From Brachybacterium alimentarium (lineage in GTDB: Bacteria > Actinomycetota > Actinomycetes > Actinomycetales > Dermabacteraceae): DNA of 64,000 nt. Numbering within the stretch: position 1 is the stretch's first letter; every line of letters begins with the position of its first letter. This document shows, piece by piece, positions 33,785 through 41,797 of this stretch. The stretch spans positions 210,187 through 274,186 of the forward strand of contig NZ_NRGS01000022.1 of NCBI RefSeq assembly GCF_002332425.1, in the 5' to 3' direction. The position numbers and the translations under genes were made by a program. The notes beneath the pieces were generated by a model, which saw only the letters and a list, made by a program, of their open reading frames with translations, did no database searches and was not told the origin of the DNA.

Positions 33785-35773
33785 GTGGCTGCCAAGAGTG
33801 TGGAGAGACTGCTCAACGTCATCATGACGATCGGGTCGCGCCGTCGGATCGACCGCGCGAAGCTGTTCGCTGTGATCACGGACTATGCCGATGCTCCGTC
33901 CGAGCAGGCCGCCGAGCGGATGTTCGAGCGGGACAAGGCCGCGATCCTCGAGCTGGGGATGCCCCTGGTCACCGAGCGCGACGTGCTGGACGAGAACACG
34001 GTGTACTACCGGATCGAGGGCTCCGAGTCCGGAGCGGTGCTGGATCTCACCACCGAGGAGTACACGGTCCTGCTGGCCGCGAGCCGTGCCTGGGACGATG
34101 CCGCCGCCGGGGGCGCGGCCCGCCGGGTGCGCTCGAAGCTGCTGAGCCTCGGCCACGACGCCGATCCCGATCTCCTGCGCCGCACTCCGCGCGGTGTCGT
34201 CGAGTCGCTGCCCGTCCTCTCCCCGCTGCTCGAGGCCGTGACCTCCTCGCGCACCGTGCGCTTCACGTATCGCGGCACCCGGGGCACGCCGACCCCGCGC
34301 TCCGTCGAGCCGTGGGTCGTCGGAGTGCACGACGGCCACTGGTACGTGCACGGCTGGGACCGGGACCGTGAGGCGCCGCGACTGTTCCGTGCCTCGCGCA
34401 TCGAATCCTTTCCGTCCCTCGGCCCGCCGGCGGTCGAGCCCCGCCCCGACGGGCTCGACCTCGATGCCGTCTGGGAGACGCTGCACTCCAGCGAGGACCA
34501 GGCGCGCGCTGTCGTCGACGCCGCACCGTACAAGGCACTCGCCCTGCGCGACCATGCCGGCGCCTCGCTCGAGGCGCCGCGCTTCGAGCTGCCCGAGCTG
34601 CCCCGCCCCGCCGTGCGCCGCATGCTGCTGTCGAACATCCGCTGGCTCGAACTGGTCGAGCCTGCTGAGTGGCGCACGGAGATCGCGGACGTGCTGGCAT
34701 CTGTCGCGGCCGCCCATGAGGGCGAGGCGGATCTCTCTGTCGTCGGGACCGCCGCTGCGCGTCCCGATCCGCGGATCCGCACGACCCCCACCGGCAACGA
34801 CACGCTCTCGCGCCTCATCTCGGAGGCCTCGTACGTCATGAGCAGGGGAGAGGCGGACCTCGCCGAGCTCTCCTCCGCGCTCGGGATCTCCGAGAAGCAG
34901 CTGATCACCGACCTGCAGGTGCTGTTCGTCTGCGGGGACATGGGCACCGGCTGGGAGGACTTCATCGAGGCCGAGTGGGAGCACGGCACCGTCCGGGTGC
35001 GCAACGCCGAGCCGCTGCGCCGGGCCCTGCGGCTCAGCGCGGTCGAGATCACCGCGCTGCTCGCCGGCCTCGCCGCCCTCGAGCCGACCGCCGGGGACGC
35101 GGAGCCGATCGTCGCCAGCGCCCGGGAGAAGCTCCTCGCCGGGACCGTGCCGGACGCCCCGTCGCCGCTGCCCACCCGCACCGAGCTCGCCGAGGCCGCC
35201 GCGGCCGACGAGATGGTCGCGCGCACCGCCGATCGCGCCGAGACGGTCCTCGCCGCGGTGCAGGAGGCCCTGCGCGCCGACGACGACTCCGACCAGTCGC
35301 GCCTGACCGTCCGCTATTCCTCCACCGATCGCCCCGGCACGAGCGTGCGGAGGATCCACCCGCTCCGGATCGAGACCGACGGGGCCCGGTCCTATCTGGT
35401 CGCCGACTGCGAGCTCGCGGGCGCGCCGCGCCAGTTCCGGCTCGAACGGATCGTGGAGATCCTGCCGGACGGCACCCCGCAGGAGCGGCCGCACCGCGGG
35501 GAGGGGCCCGCCCTCGGGGGACGTGTCCAGGAGGAGGTCTGGCTGCGGATGGATCCGCCCGGACGCTGGGTCGCCGAATCCTTCGCCGCCGCCGAGCTGC
35601 GCGACGGCGAGGACGGGATCGCCTACGCCCGTCTGGACGGCCCTGTCCGGGCGGCGCTCGTGGACGCCGTGCTGGAGTCCTCGGGAGCGGTCGAGGTGCT
35701 CGCGCCCCGTGAGCTGAGAGACACGATCGTGACCGTGGCGCAGATCTCGGGTGCACGTCACACCCAGGCATAG
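33785..35773 (+). CDS. pafBC: Fused PafB-PafC transcriptional regulator (two WYL modules)
   Basis: WYL-domain activator of the LexA-independent DNA-damage response; in mycobacteria it is two proteins, PafB and PafC, encoded next to pafA. Here one 662-residue chain carries both. Residues 1-320 hold a winged helix (VERLLNVIMTIGSRRRIDRA) and a WYL domain (VEPWVVGVHDGHWYVHGWD). Residues about 330-662 hold a second helix-turn-helix (LISEASYVMSRGEADLAELS) and WYL domain (HPLRIETDGARSYLVADCEL). It is not in the pup cluster but upstream of tatA. The start is GTG with a -10 box six bases upstream. Confidence 0.88.
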   Translation: MAAKSVERLLNVIMTIGSRRRIDRAKLFAVITDYADAPSEQAAERMFERDKAAILELGMPLVTERDVLDENTVYYRIEGSESGAVLDLTTEEYTVLLAASRAWDDAAAGGAARRVRSKLLSLGHDADPDLLRRTPRGVVESLPVLSPLLEAVTSSRTVRFTYRGTRGTPTPRSVEPWVVGVHDGHWYVHGWDRDREAPRLFRASRIESFPSLGPPAVEPRPDGLDLDAVWETLHSSEDQARAVVDAAPYKALALRDHAGASLEAPRFELPELPRPAVRRMLLSNIRWLELVEPAEWRTEIADVLASVAAAHEGEADLSVVGTAAARPDPRIRTTPTGNDTLSRLISEASYVMSRGEADLAELSSALGISEKQLITDLQVLFVCGDMGTGWEDFIEAEWEHGTVRVRNAEPLRRALRLSAVEITALLAGLAALEPTAGDAEPIVASAREKLLAGTVPDAPSPLPTRTELAEAAAADEMVARTADRAETVLAAVQEALRADDDSDQSRLTVRYSSTDRPGTSVRRIHPLRIETDGARSYLVADCELAGAPRQFRLERIVEILPDGTPQERPHRGEGPALGGRVQEEVWLRMDPPGRWVAESFAAAELRDGEDGIAYARLDGPVRAALVDAVLESSGAVEVLAPRELRDTIVTVAQISGARHTQA

Positions 35774-35790
35774 CCGTTACGCTTGACCCA

Positions 35791-35806
35791 CCCGCCGCAC
35801 GGCGGG
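35791..35806 (+). terminator. Hairpin after pafBC
   Basis: CCCGCCG and CGGCGGG pair around a two-base loop, 18 bases after the stop. The loop is too tight to be ideal, and there is no T-run, so this is a weak terminator call. Confidence 0.4.
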
Positions 35807-35902
35807 CCGAATCGCTCGCCGAGCGGTCCGTCGAGCGCTCCATCCGCTGTGGGATGATGTGCGCGCCCGTGCAACAACGTGGCGCTTTGGAAAGGGAATC
35901 TC

Positions 35903-36220
35903 ATGGGAATGTTCCGCAACCCCTGGGCGATCGTCATCGTCGTACTCATCGTCGTGCTGCTCTTCGGAGCCAACAAGCTCCCGGGTCTCGCCCGGAACAT
36001 GGGCAAGTCCATGCGCATCTTCAAGTCCGAGGTCGAGGAGATGCGCGGCGACGACAAGGGCGATGACGCCGAGGAGGACGAGCCCCGCTCGCGCCCCGCC
36101 CGCGACGACCGCGGAGCACGGGACTCCCGTGAGCCCGCGCGCGAGTACGACCCGCGTGACGAGGTCGAGCGCGAGCCCGTGCGGCCCCGCGAGGACGACG
36201 ACTCCTACCGTCGCGACTGA
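35903..36220 (+). CDS. tatA: Sec-independent translocase subunit TatA
   Basis: Pore-forming subunit of the twin-arginine export system. The 105-residue protein has the short N-terminal membrane helix ([27 protein letters not shown]), split by the characteristic FG hinge. An amphipathic helix ([17 protein letters not shown]) and a long charged, disordered tail follow. ATG 35903 is chosen over GTG 35879 because AAAGGGA lies upstream and the family begins with MGMFRNPW-like residues. tatC follows after 78 bp. Confidence 0.93.
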   Translation: MGMFRNPWAIVIVVLIVVLLFGANKLPGLARNMGKSMRIFKSEVEEMRGDDKGDDAEEDEPRSRPARDDRGARDSREPAREYDPRDEVEREPVRPREDDDSYRRD

Positions 36221-36247
36221 TCTCCGCATCGTCGGATGATGTCGAGA

Positions 36248-36273
36248 GGTCCGGGCGACCAGCCGCCCGGGCC
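36248..36273 (+). promoter_or_regulatory. Hairpin between tatA and tatC
   Basis: A ten-base-pair stem (36248-36257 with 36264-36273, one G-T pair) and six-base loop sit in the tatA-tatC gap, 25 bases before the tatC start. No T-run follows. It may lower tatC expression relative to tatA, whose product is needed in excess, or protect the upstream mRNA. Confidence 0.45.
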
Positions 36274-36298
36274 TTGACCGCTGGGAGGAATCGGATTC

Positions 36299-37171
36299 GT
36301 GGCGAGTGAAACGCAGGGACGCGAGGCGGCCGAGAAGAACCGTCGTCGCAAGGACCCCGAAGGCCGGATGGCCCTCGGGGAGCATCTCGTCGAGCTGCGC
36401 AATCGTCTGGTGATCAGTGCGATCACCGTGCTGCTGCTGTCGATCGTCGGCTGGCTCGTCTTCCCGTGGGTCTTCGAGGCGTTGAAGAAGCCGATCCTCG
36501 AGGCCTCCGGCGAGGACAGCATCAACGCCCTGATCAACTTCCAGGGAGTCGGCACGGGCCTGAACGTGCGCCTGCAGATGTCCGCGTACGTCGGCCTGAT
36601 CCTCTCCTCACCGATGATCATGCTGCAGATCTGGCTGTTCGTCATGCCGGGACTGCACAGGAACGAGCGCAAGTACGCGATCGGGTTCTTCGGCGCCGCG
36701 ATCCCCCTGTTCTTCATCGGCTGCGCCGCCGGATACTGGGCGGTCAACCAGCTGGTTCCGGTGCTCATGAGCTTCACGCCGAACCAGGACGGCGTCAGCC
36801 AGATCATCCCGTACGACGACTACCTGAACCTCCTGACCAAGACCATGCTCGCCTTCGGCATCGCGTTCGTGGTGCCGGTGGTCATGGTGCTGGTGAACTT
36901 CCTCGGCCTGGTCCGCGGGAAGACGATGCTCAAGGCCTGGCGCTGGATCATCTTCATCAGCGTGCTGTTCACCGCGATCATGGTGCCCACCCCCGAGCCG
37001 ATCACCCTGCTGGCGATGTCCGCCTCGATGGCGAGCCTGTTCTTCGCGGCCATCGTGATCGCGCTGATCCATGATCGCCGCAAGGGTGTCGGGACGGACG
37101 CCGAGCTCGACGACGACGAGGCGAGCACCGTCGAGGGGCCGTCCTCCCTCGACGAGGACGACGACAGGTGA
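36299..37171 (+). CDS. tatC: Sec-independent translocase subunit TatC
   Basis: Receptor subunit that recognises twin-arginine signal peptides. The 290-residue protein has six membrane helices. Family landmarks are MALGEHLVELRNRLVIS at the cytoplasmic N-terminus, FVMPGLHRNERKY, and PTPEPITLLAMSASM near the last helices. The C-terminal 40 residues are acidic. GTG 36299 has GGGAGG upstream. The stop overlaps the start of the kinase-like gene (GTGA at 37168). A tatB gene is not in this window. Confidence 0.94.
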   Translation: MASETQGREAAEKNRRRKDPEGRMALGEHLVELRNRLVISAITVLLLSIVGWLVFPWVFEALKKPILEASGEDSINALINFQGVGTGLNVRLQMSAYVGLILSSPMIMLQIWLFVMPGLHRNERKYAIGFFGAAIPLFFIGCAAGYWAVNQLVPVLMSFTPNQDGVSQIIPYDDYLNLLTKTMLAFGIAFVVPVVMVLVNFLGLVRGKTMLKAWRWIIFISVLFTAIMVPTPEPITLLAMSASMASLFFAAIVIALIHDRRKGVGTDAELDDDEASTVEGPSSLDEDDDR

Positions 37172-38109
37172 GCAGACTCCGCGTGGGCCTGCTCTCCAAT
37201 CCCACGGCAGCCTTGGGATCGGCCCATCGGGTCGGCCGCCAGATCGGTGACCTGCTGCGCCTGGCCGGCATCTCGGTGGTCGACCTGTCCGGCCCGTCCG
37301 CGCACGTGGCCCGCGCCCGTGCGGTCGAGGTGCGCGACACGCTCACGGCCCTCGTGGTGGTCGGGGGCGACGGCACGGTGGCGCTCGGCGCGGAGATCGT
37401 GGCCGGCAGCCCCGTGCGACTGGGCATCGTCCCTGCCGGGACCGGCAACGACATGGCACGCGCGCTGGGCCTGCCGCTGAACGACCCCGAGGAATCCACG
37501 CGGATCCTCCTGCACGCCCTCTCGCGACCGGTGGTCGCGATCGACGCGATCGAGATCATCTCGCGCGGCGAGCAGTCCCTCCCGCATCGCTCGATCGCGC
37601 TGGGGAACGTGAACCTCGGATTCGACGCGCTGGTGAACGCCCGGGCCAACGGCTCCAAGCGGGGCAGCCGAACCCGCTACGCGGCCGCTGTGGTGCGTGA
37701 GCTGGCCTCGTTCGCTCCGCTGCCGTACTGGATCGAGGCGGACGGGGGAGAGCGCATCGACCTCGACGCCTCGCTGCTCACGCTGTGCAACTCCGGTTAC
37801 TTCGGCGGCGGGATGCGCATCGGCCCCGACTCCCGCCTGGACGACGGCTCCCTCGAGCTGATCAGCGTCGAGGGCCTCGGCCGCGCCGACCTGGTGCGCT
37901 TCTTCCCCCGCGTCTATCGGGGCACCCATACGTCGCTGCCCGTCTTTCACAGTCGTCCGGTCCGCGAGGTGACCGTCGGCCTGCGCCATGGGCGCGACCT
38001 GCGGGCCTATTCTGATGGGGAGGCGCGGTCGCTGCTCCCGATCACCGCCCGAGTCCTGCCAGGCGCGGTGCGCCTGCTCGCCGATCTTCCGGAGGCCGTC
38101 ACCGTATGA
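37168..38109 (+). CDS. Diacylglycerol kinase family lipid kinase
   Basis: Soluble or peripheral lipid kinase of the DAGK-catalytic (LCB5) family, 313 residues. The nucleotide loop ALVVVGGDGTVALGA and GIVPAGTGNDMARALGLP are clear, and GYFGGGMRIGPDSRLDDGSL is the second conserved region. The substrate may be diacylglycerol or another membrane lipid alcohol. The start overlaps the tatC stop and its stop overlaps the helY start, so it is embedded in a coupled run of envelope and RNA genes. Confidence 0.87.
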   Translation: MSRLRVGLLSNPTAALGSAHRVGRQIGDLLRLAGISVVDLSGPSAHVARARAVEVRDTLTALVVVGGDGTVALGAEIVAGSPVRLGIVPAGTGNDMARALGLPLNDPEESTRILLHALSRPVVAIDAIEIISRGEQSLPHRSIALGNVNLGFDALVNARANGSKRGSRTRYAAAVVRELASFAPLPYWIEADGGERIDLDASLLTLCNSGYFGGGMRIGPDSRLDDGSLELISVEGLGRADLVRFFPRVYRGTHTSLPVFHSRPVREVTVGLRHGRDLRAYSDGEARSLLPITARVLPGAVRLLADLPEAVTV

Positions 38110-41018
38110 GTTCCCCGTCCGAGCGCTACGCCAGGTGGGCGGCCGAGAAGAAGCTCGCCGCCTCCGAGCTCGGGGTCTTCAGCGGCCGGTACGACTTCGA
38201 GCTCGACGAGTTCCAGCTGGCGGGCTGCCGCGTGCTCGAATCCGGCAGCTCCGTGCTGGTCGCCGCGCCCACAGGTGCCGGCAAGACGGTCGTCGGCGAG
38301 TTCGCGGTGCACCTCGCGCTCGCGCAGGGCCGCAAGGTCTTCTACACCGCGCCGATCAAGGCGCTGTCCAATCAGAAGTTCGGCGAGCTGGTGGACTGGC
38401 TGGGCCATGAGCGGGTGGGCCTGCTGACCGGGGACACCTCGATCCGGCCCGACGCCGATGTGGTGGTCATGACCACCGAGGTGCTGCGCAACATGCTGTA
38501 CGCCGGGTCCTCGCTGCTGGAGGGCCTGGGGTTCGTGGTGATGGACGAGGTCCACTACCTCGCCGACCGGCTCCGCGGCCCGGTCTGGGAGGAGGTCATC
38601 ATCCACCTCGACACTTCGGTGCAGATGGTGGCGCTCTCCGCGACCGTCTCCAATGCCGAGGAGTTCGGCGCCTGGTTGCAGGAGGTCCGCGGAGCGACCG
38701 AGATCGTCGTCTCCGAGACGCGTCCGGTGCCGCTGTGGCAGCACGTCGTGATCGGTGAGGAGCTGCTGGACCTGTTCGTCGACGAGGACGGCGAGGCCGT
38801 CGTCTCCCATGGTCCAGGAGCGCAGGGCAAGCGCCAGGTGAATCCGGAGATCGAACGGATCACCTCCTTCTCCCTGCCCGTCGACGAACGCTCCGGCGGT
38901 GGCCGAGGACGCTCTCCGCGCGGGCGCAAGGGCACCAGCGGCAGGCATCGTCCGCGCGGCTCCGGTCAGCACCGGCCGCCCCATATGCGCCGCGGACGGC
39001 ACAGCAGCCACGGGGGCGCGCAAGAGGGCGGCACCGGTGGCGGGCGGAGCGGTGGGCCCCGCGGCGGCCACATCCCGCGACCGATGCGCCGGCCCGAGGT
39101 GATCGGCCTGCTCGACGACGCCGCGCTGCTGCCGGCCATCATGTTCATCTTCTCCCGTGCAGGCTGCGAGGGCGCGGTGCAGCAGTGCGCCCGCACCGGG
39201 CTGCGCCTGACCGACGACGCCGAGCGCCGCGAGATCCGGGCGGTCCTCGACGATCGACTCGACGGCATCGGCGTCGAGGACGAGGAGGTGCTGGGCATCG
39301 CCGCGTTCCGCCGCGCCGTGCTCGACGGCTACGCCGCGCACCACGCCGGGATCCTGCCCCTGCTGAAGACCGTGGTCGAGGAGCTCTTCGCCCGCGGCCT
39401 GCTCAAGGTCGTGTTCGCCACCGAGACCCTCGCTCTCGGGATCAACATGCCGGCCCGCTCCGTGGTGCTGGAGAAGCTCGTGAAGTTCAACGGCGTCGAC
39501 CACGCCGACCTCACGCCGGGGGAGTACACGCAGCTCACCGGGCGCGCCGGGCGACGCGGCATCGACACCGAGGGCCATGCCGTCGTCCTCGCCGGGCCCG
39601 GCTTCGACGCCGCGGCCGTCGGCTCCCTCGCCTCCCGTCGCACCTACCCGCTGCGCTCGGCCTTCCGGCCCACCCCGAACATGGCGGTCAACCTGCTGGA
39701 CCGCTTCGATCTCGGGCGGGCCCGGGAGACCCTCGAGACCAGCTTCGCGCAGTTCCAGACGGACCGCTCCGTGGTGGGGCTGGCCCGCAAGGCGCGCGAG
39801 CTCGAGGACACCGTGGAGTCCTACCGACAGGCCGTCACCTGCGATCTCGGCGACATGGAGAGCTACGCGCAGATCCAGGAGCAGATCTCCGCCCGGGAGA
39901 AGACCCTCTCCCAGACTCGTGCCGCCGCCGATCGGGACCGCACCCGCTCCCGCCTGGGGTCGCTGCGTCGTGGCGACGTGGTCGCCCTGCCCGGGGGCAA
40001 GCGCCGGGGCTACGCCGTCGTGCTGGACGTCGACCGCGCCGTGCTGGGCGGCCCCCAGATCGATCTGCTGGACACCGAGGCGCGTCGCCGCAGTCTGCGG
40101 CCCGGGGACGTCCCCTCGGCGCCCGCCGTCATCGATTCGCTGCGCCTGCCCCGCCAGGAGGCGATGGGCAGCAGCAAGGTGCGCAAGGACACCGCCGCCG
40201 CGCTGCGACAGCGGCTGTCCGGTCACGACGAGGACCCCCGCCGCGAGGTGCGCGCGCGTGCCGAGCGGACCCCGTCGACGGCGGCGACGGATCCGGCCCT
40301 GCAGCAGCTGCGCGCCGAGCTCGCCGAGCACCCCTGCGCCCAGTGCCCGGATCTCGCGTCCCATCTGCGCTGGGCGGGCCGCTGGCGGAAGTCCCGCTCA
40401 GAGCTCGAGGGCGTCCAGCGCCGGATCCGCGGCCGCACCAGCTCCCTGGCCCGGCAGTTCGACCGCCTCACCGACCTGCTGGTCGAGCTGGGGTACCTCC
40501 GACACGACGGCGAGGAGCTGGTCCCCACGGACCGAGGGCTCCGTCTGCGCCGACTGTTCAGCGACCGAGACCTGCTGATCGCCGAGTGTATCGAGCGCGG
40601 GGCCTGGACCGGGCTCGATCCCGCCGGGCTCGCCGCCGTGGTCTCCGCCGCGGTCCACGAGTCGCGGCGCGACGACCGGGCCCCTGAGGTCATCCCCGAT
40701 CCCGCGGTCGACGCCGCGCTGACCGCCTCGGTGCGCCTGGCCGCCGAGCTGCAGTCCGCCCAGACCCGCCACGGGATCGACCCGACGTCGGTGCCGGATC
40801 CGGCGGTCGCCGCGATCGTGCACCGGTGGGCACGGGGAGATCATCTCGCCGCCGCGCTGGCCGGGAACGACCTTCCGCCGGGCGACTTCGTCCGACACTG
40901 CCGCCAGGTGATCGACCTGCTCGATCAGCTCACGGCCGACGAGCTCCTGGGGTCGACGGCGCGCTCCGCGGTCCGCGCCGTCCGCCGCGGTCTGGTGGCC
41001 CAGGAGATCGATCGATGA
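38106..41018 (+). CDS. helY: Ski2-like DEAD/DEAH-box RNA helicase HelY
   Basis: A 970-residue superfamily 2 helicase of the Ski2/Mtr4 type, probably in RNA processing or decay. Walker A is APTGAGKT (about 54-61), motif II is VVMDEVHYLADRLRG, and motif VI is QLTGRAGRRGID. A basic Gly/His/Arg-rich insert of about 60 residues (264-325) lies between the two RecA domains. The C-terminal DSHCT domain is present (LVELGYLRHDGEELVPTDRG). Overlaps both neighbours by ATGA. An RNB ribonuclease is encoded 13 kb away, not adjacent. Confidence 0.9.
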   Translation: MSSPSERYARWAAEKKLAASELGVFSGRYDFELDEFQLAGCRVLESGSSVLVAAPTGAGKTVVGEFAVHLALAQGRKVFYTAPIKALSNQKFGELVDWLGHERVGLLTGDTSIRPDADVVVMTTEVLRNMLYAGSSLLEGLGFVVMDEVHYLADRLRGPVWEEVIIHLDTSVQMVALSATVSNAEEFGAWLQEVRGATEIVVSETRPVPLWQHVVIGEELLDLFVDEDGEAVVSHGPGAQGKRQVNPEIERITSFSLPVDERSGGGRGRSPRGRKGTSGRHRPRGSGQHRPPHMRRGRHSSHGGAQEGGTGGGRSGGPRGGHIPRPMRRPEVIGLLDDAALLPAIMFIFSRAGCEGAVQQCARTGLRLTDDAERREIRAVLDDRLDGIGVEDEEVLGIAAFRRAVLDGYAAHHAGILPLLKTVVEELFARGLLKVVFATETLALGINMPARSVVLEKLVKFNGVDHADLTPGEYTQLTGRAGRRGIDTEGHAVVLAGPGFDAAAVGSLASRRTYPLRSAFRPTPNMAVNLLDRFDLGRARETLETSFAQFQTDRSVVGLARKARELEDTVESYRQAVTCDLGDMESYAQIQEQISAREKTLSQTRAAADRDRTRSRLGSLRRGDVVALPGGKRRGYAVVLDVDRAVLGGPQIDLLDTEARRRSLRPGDVPSAPAVIDSLRLPRQEAMGSSKVRKDTAAALRQRLSGHDEDPRREVRARAERTPSTAATDPALQQLRAELAEHPCAQCPDLASHLRWAGRWRKSRSELEGVQRRIRGRTSSLARQFDRLTDLLVELGYLRHDGEELVPTDRGLRLRRLFSDRDLLIAECIERGAWTGLDPAGLAAVVSAAVHESRRDDRAPEVIPDPAVDAALTASVRLAAELQSAQTRHGIDPTSVPDPAVAAIVHRWARGDHLAAALAGNDLPPGDFVRHCRQVIDLLDQLTADELLGSTARSAVRAVRRGLVAQEIDR

Positions 41019-41797
41019 GCGTTCTCCCAGGCGCGCGGGGGACCCTGGGGCGCGTGAACCAGGACGACCACGCCATCCAGCCCGCCCCGCCCGTGCTCTA
41101 CACCGGCATCGTGCTCTACAGCAGCCTCGATCCCGAGGCCTCCGCGATGCTGATCGCGGACGGGCTGATCGCCTGGACCGGGCCCGAGGCGACCGCTCGC
41201 ATCATCCACCCGGATGCCAAGGTCGTCGACGCCGCCGGCTGCCTGGTCACACCGGGTTTCGTCGACGCCGCCGCCGCCGAGGCGACGCCCGATGCGGACG
41301 CCGTCTCCCGCGGGATCGTGCGGCGCCTTCCCGGGCCGACGGGAGAGAGGGACGGGGTGCGCGTGATCGCGCCCGCGACCGAGACCGCGCAGTTCCTCGA
41401 TCTCAGCACCGACGGGGTGCCGATGGCCTTCGGATCGGCGGGCGACCCGGCCGGCGCGGACCCCTGGGACTGGGTGCGCGGAGCGACCCGTCGGCCGCCG
41501 GCCGAGCAGCGCATCAGCGACCGCGCGGCCTTCCTCGCCGCGACCCGGGGTGGGCAGCGGTTGGCCGGAGCGCGTCATCCGGGCTCGCTGCAGACCGGGA
41601 TCGAGGCGACCTTCGTGGTCTGGGAGCCCTGGGACCTCACCGTGCAGTCCCATGCCCTGAAGGTCGACTCCTGGTCCACGGACCCTCGTGCACGGACCCC
41701 GCTGCTGCCGGACCTCGATCTCGGCACGCCCCGCGCCCTGCGCACGGTCGTCGACGGACGGGTCGTGCACGATCGGCTCGGACTGGACGGAGCATGA
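41015..41797 (+). CDS. Degenerate amidohydrolase-like protein without metal ligands
   Basis: A 260-residue remnant of the YtcJ-like amidohydrolase family. The N-terminal beta domain is intact (LYTGIVLYSSLDPEASAMLI, DGLIAWTGPEA), as is the C-terminal part (GIEATFVVWEPWDL, WSTDPRARTPLLPDLD). The hallmark HxH after PGFVD reads AAA (PGFVDAAAAEA), the catalytic Asp of the FGSD motif is replaced (MAFGSAGDP), and some 250 residues of the barrel are missing. There is no frameshift or stop, and codon use is normal, so it looks maintained as a pseudoenzyme rather than decaying. It is coupled by ATGA to helY and lnt. Confidence 0.75.
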   Translation: MSVLPGARGTLGRVNQDDHAIQPAPPVLYTGIVLYSSLDPEASAMLIADGLIAWTGPEATARIIHPDAKVVDAAGCLVTPGFVDAAAAEATPDADAVSRGIVRRLPGPTGERDGVRVIAPATETAQFLDLSTDGVPMAFGSAGDPAGADPWDWVRGATRRPPAEQRISDRAAFLAATRGGQRLAGARHPGSLQTGIEATFVVWEPWDLTVQSHALKVDSWSTDPRARTPLLPDLDLGTPRALRTVVDGRVVHDRLGLDGA

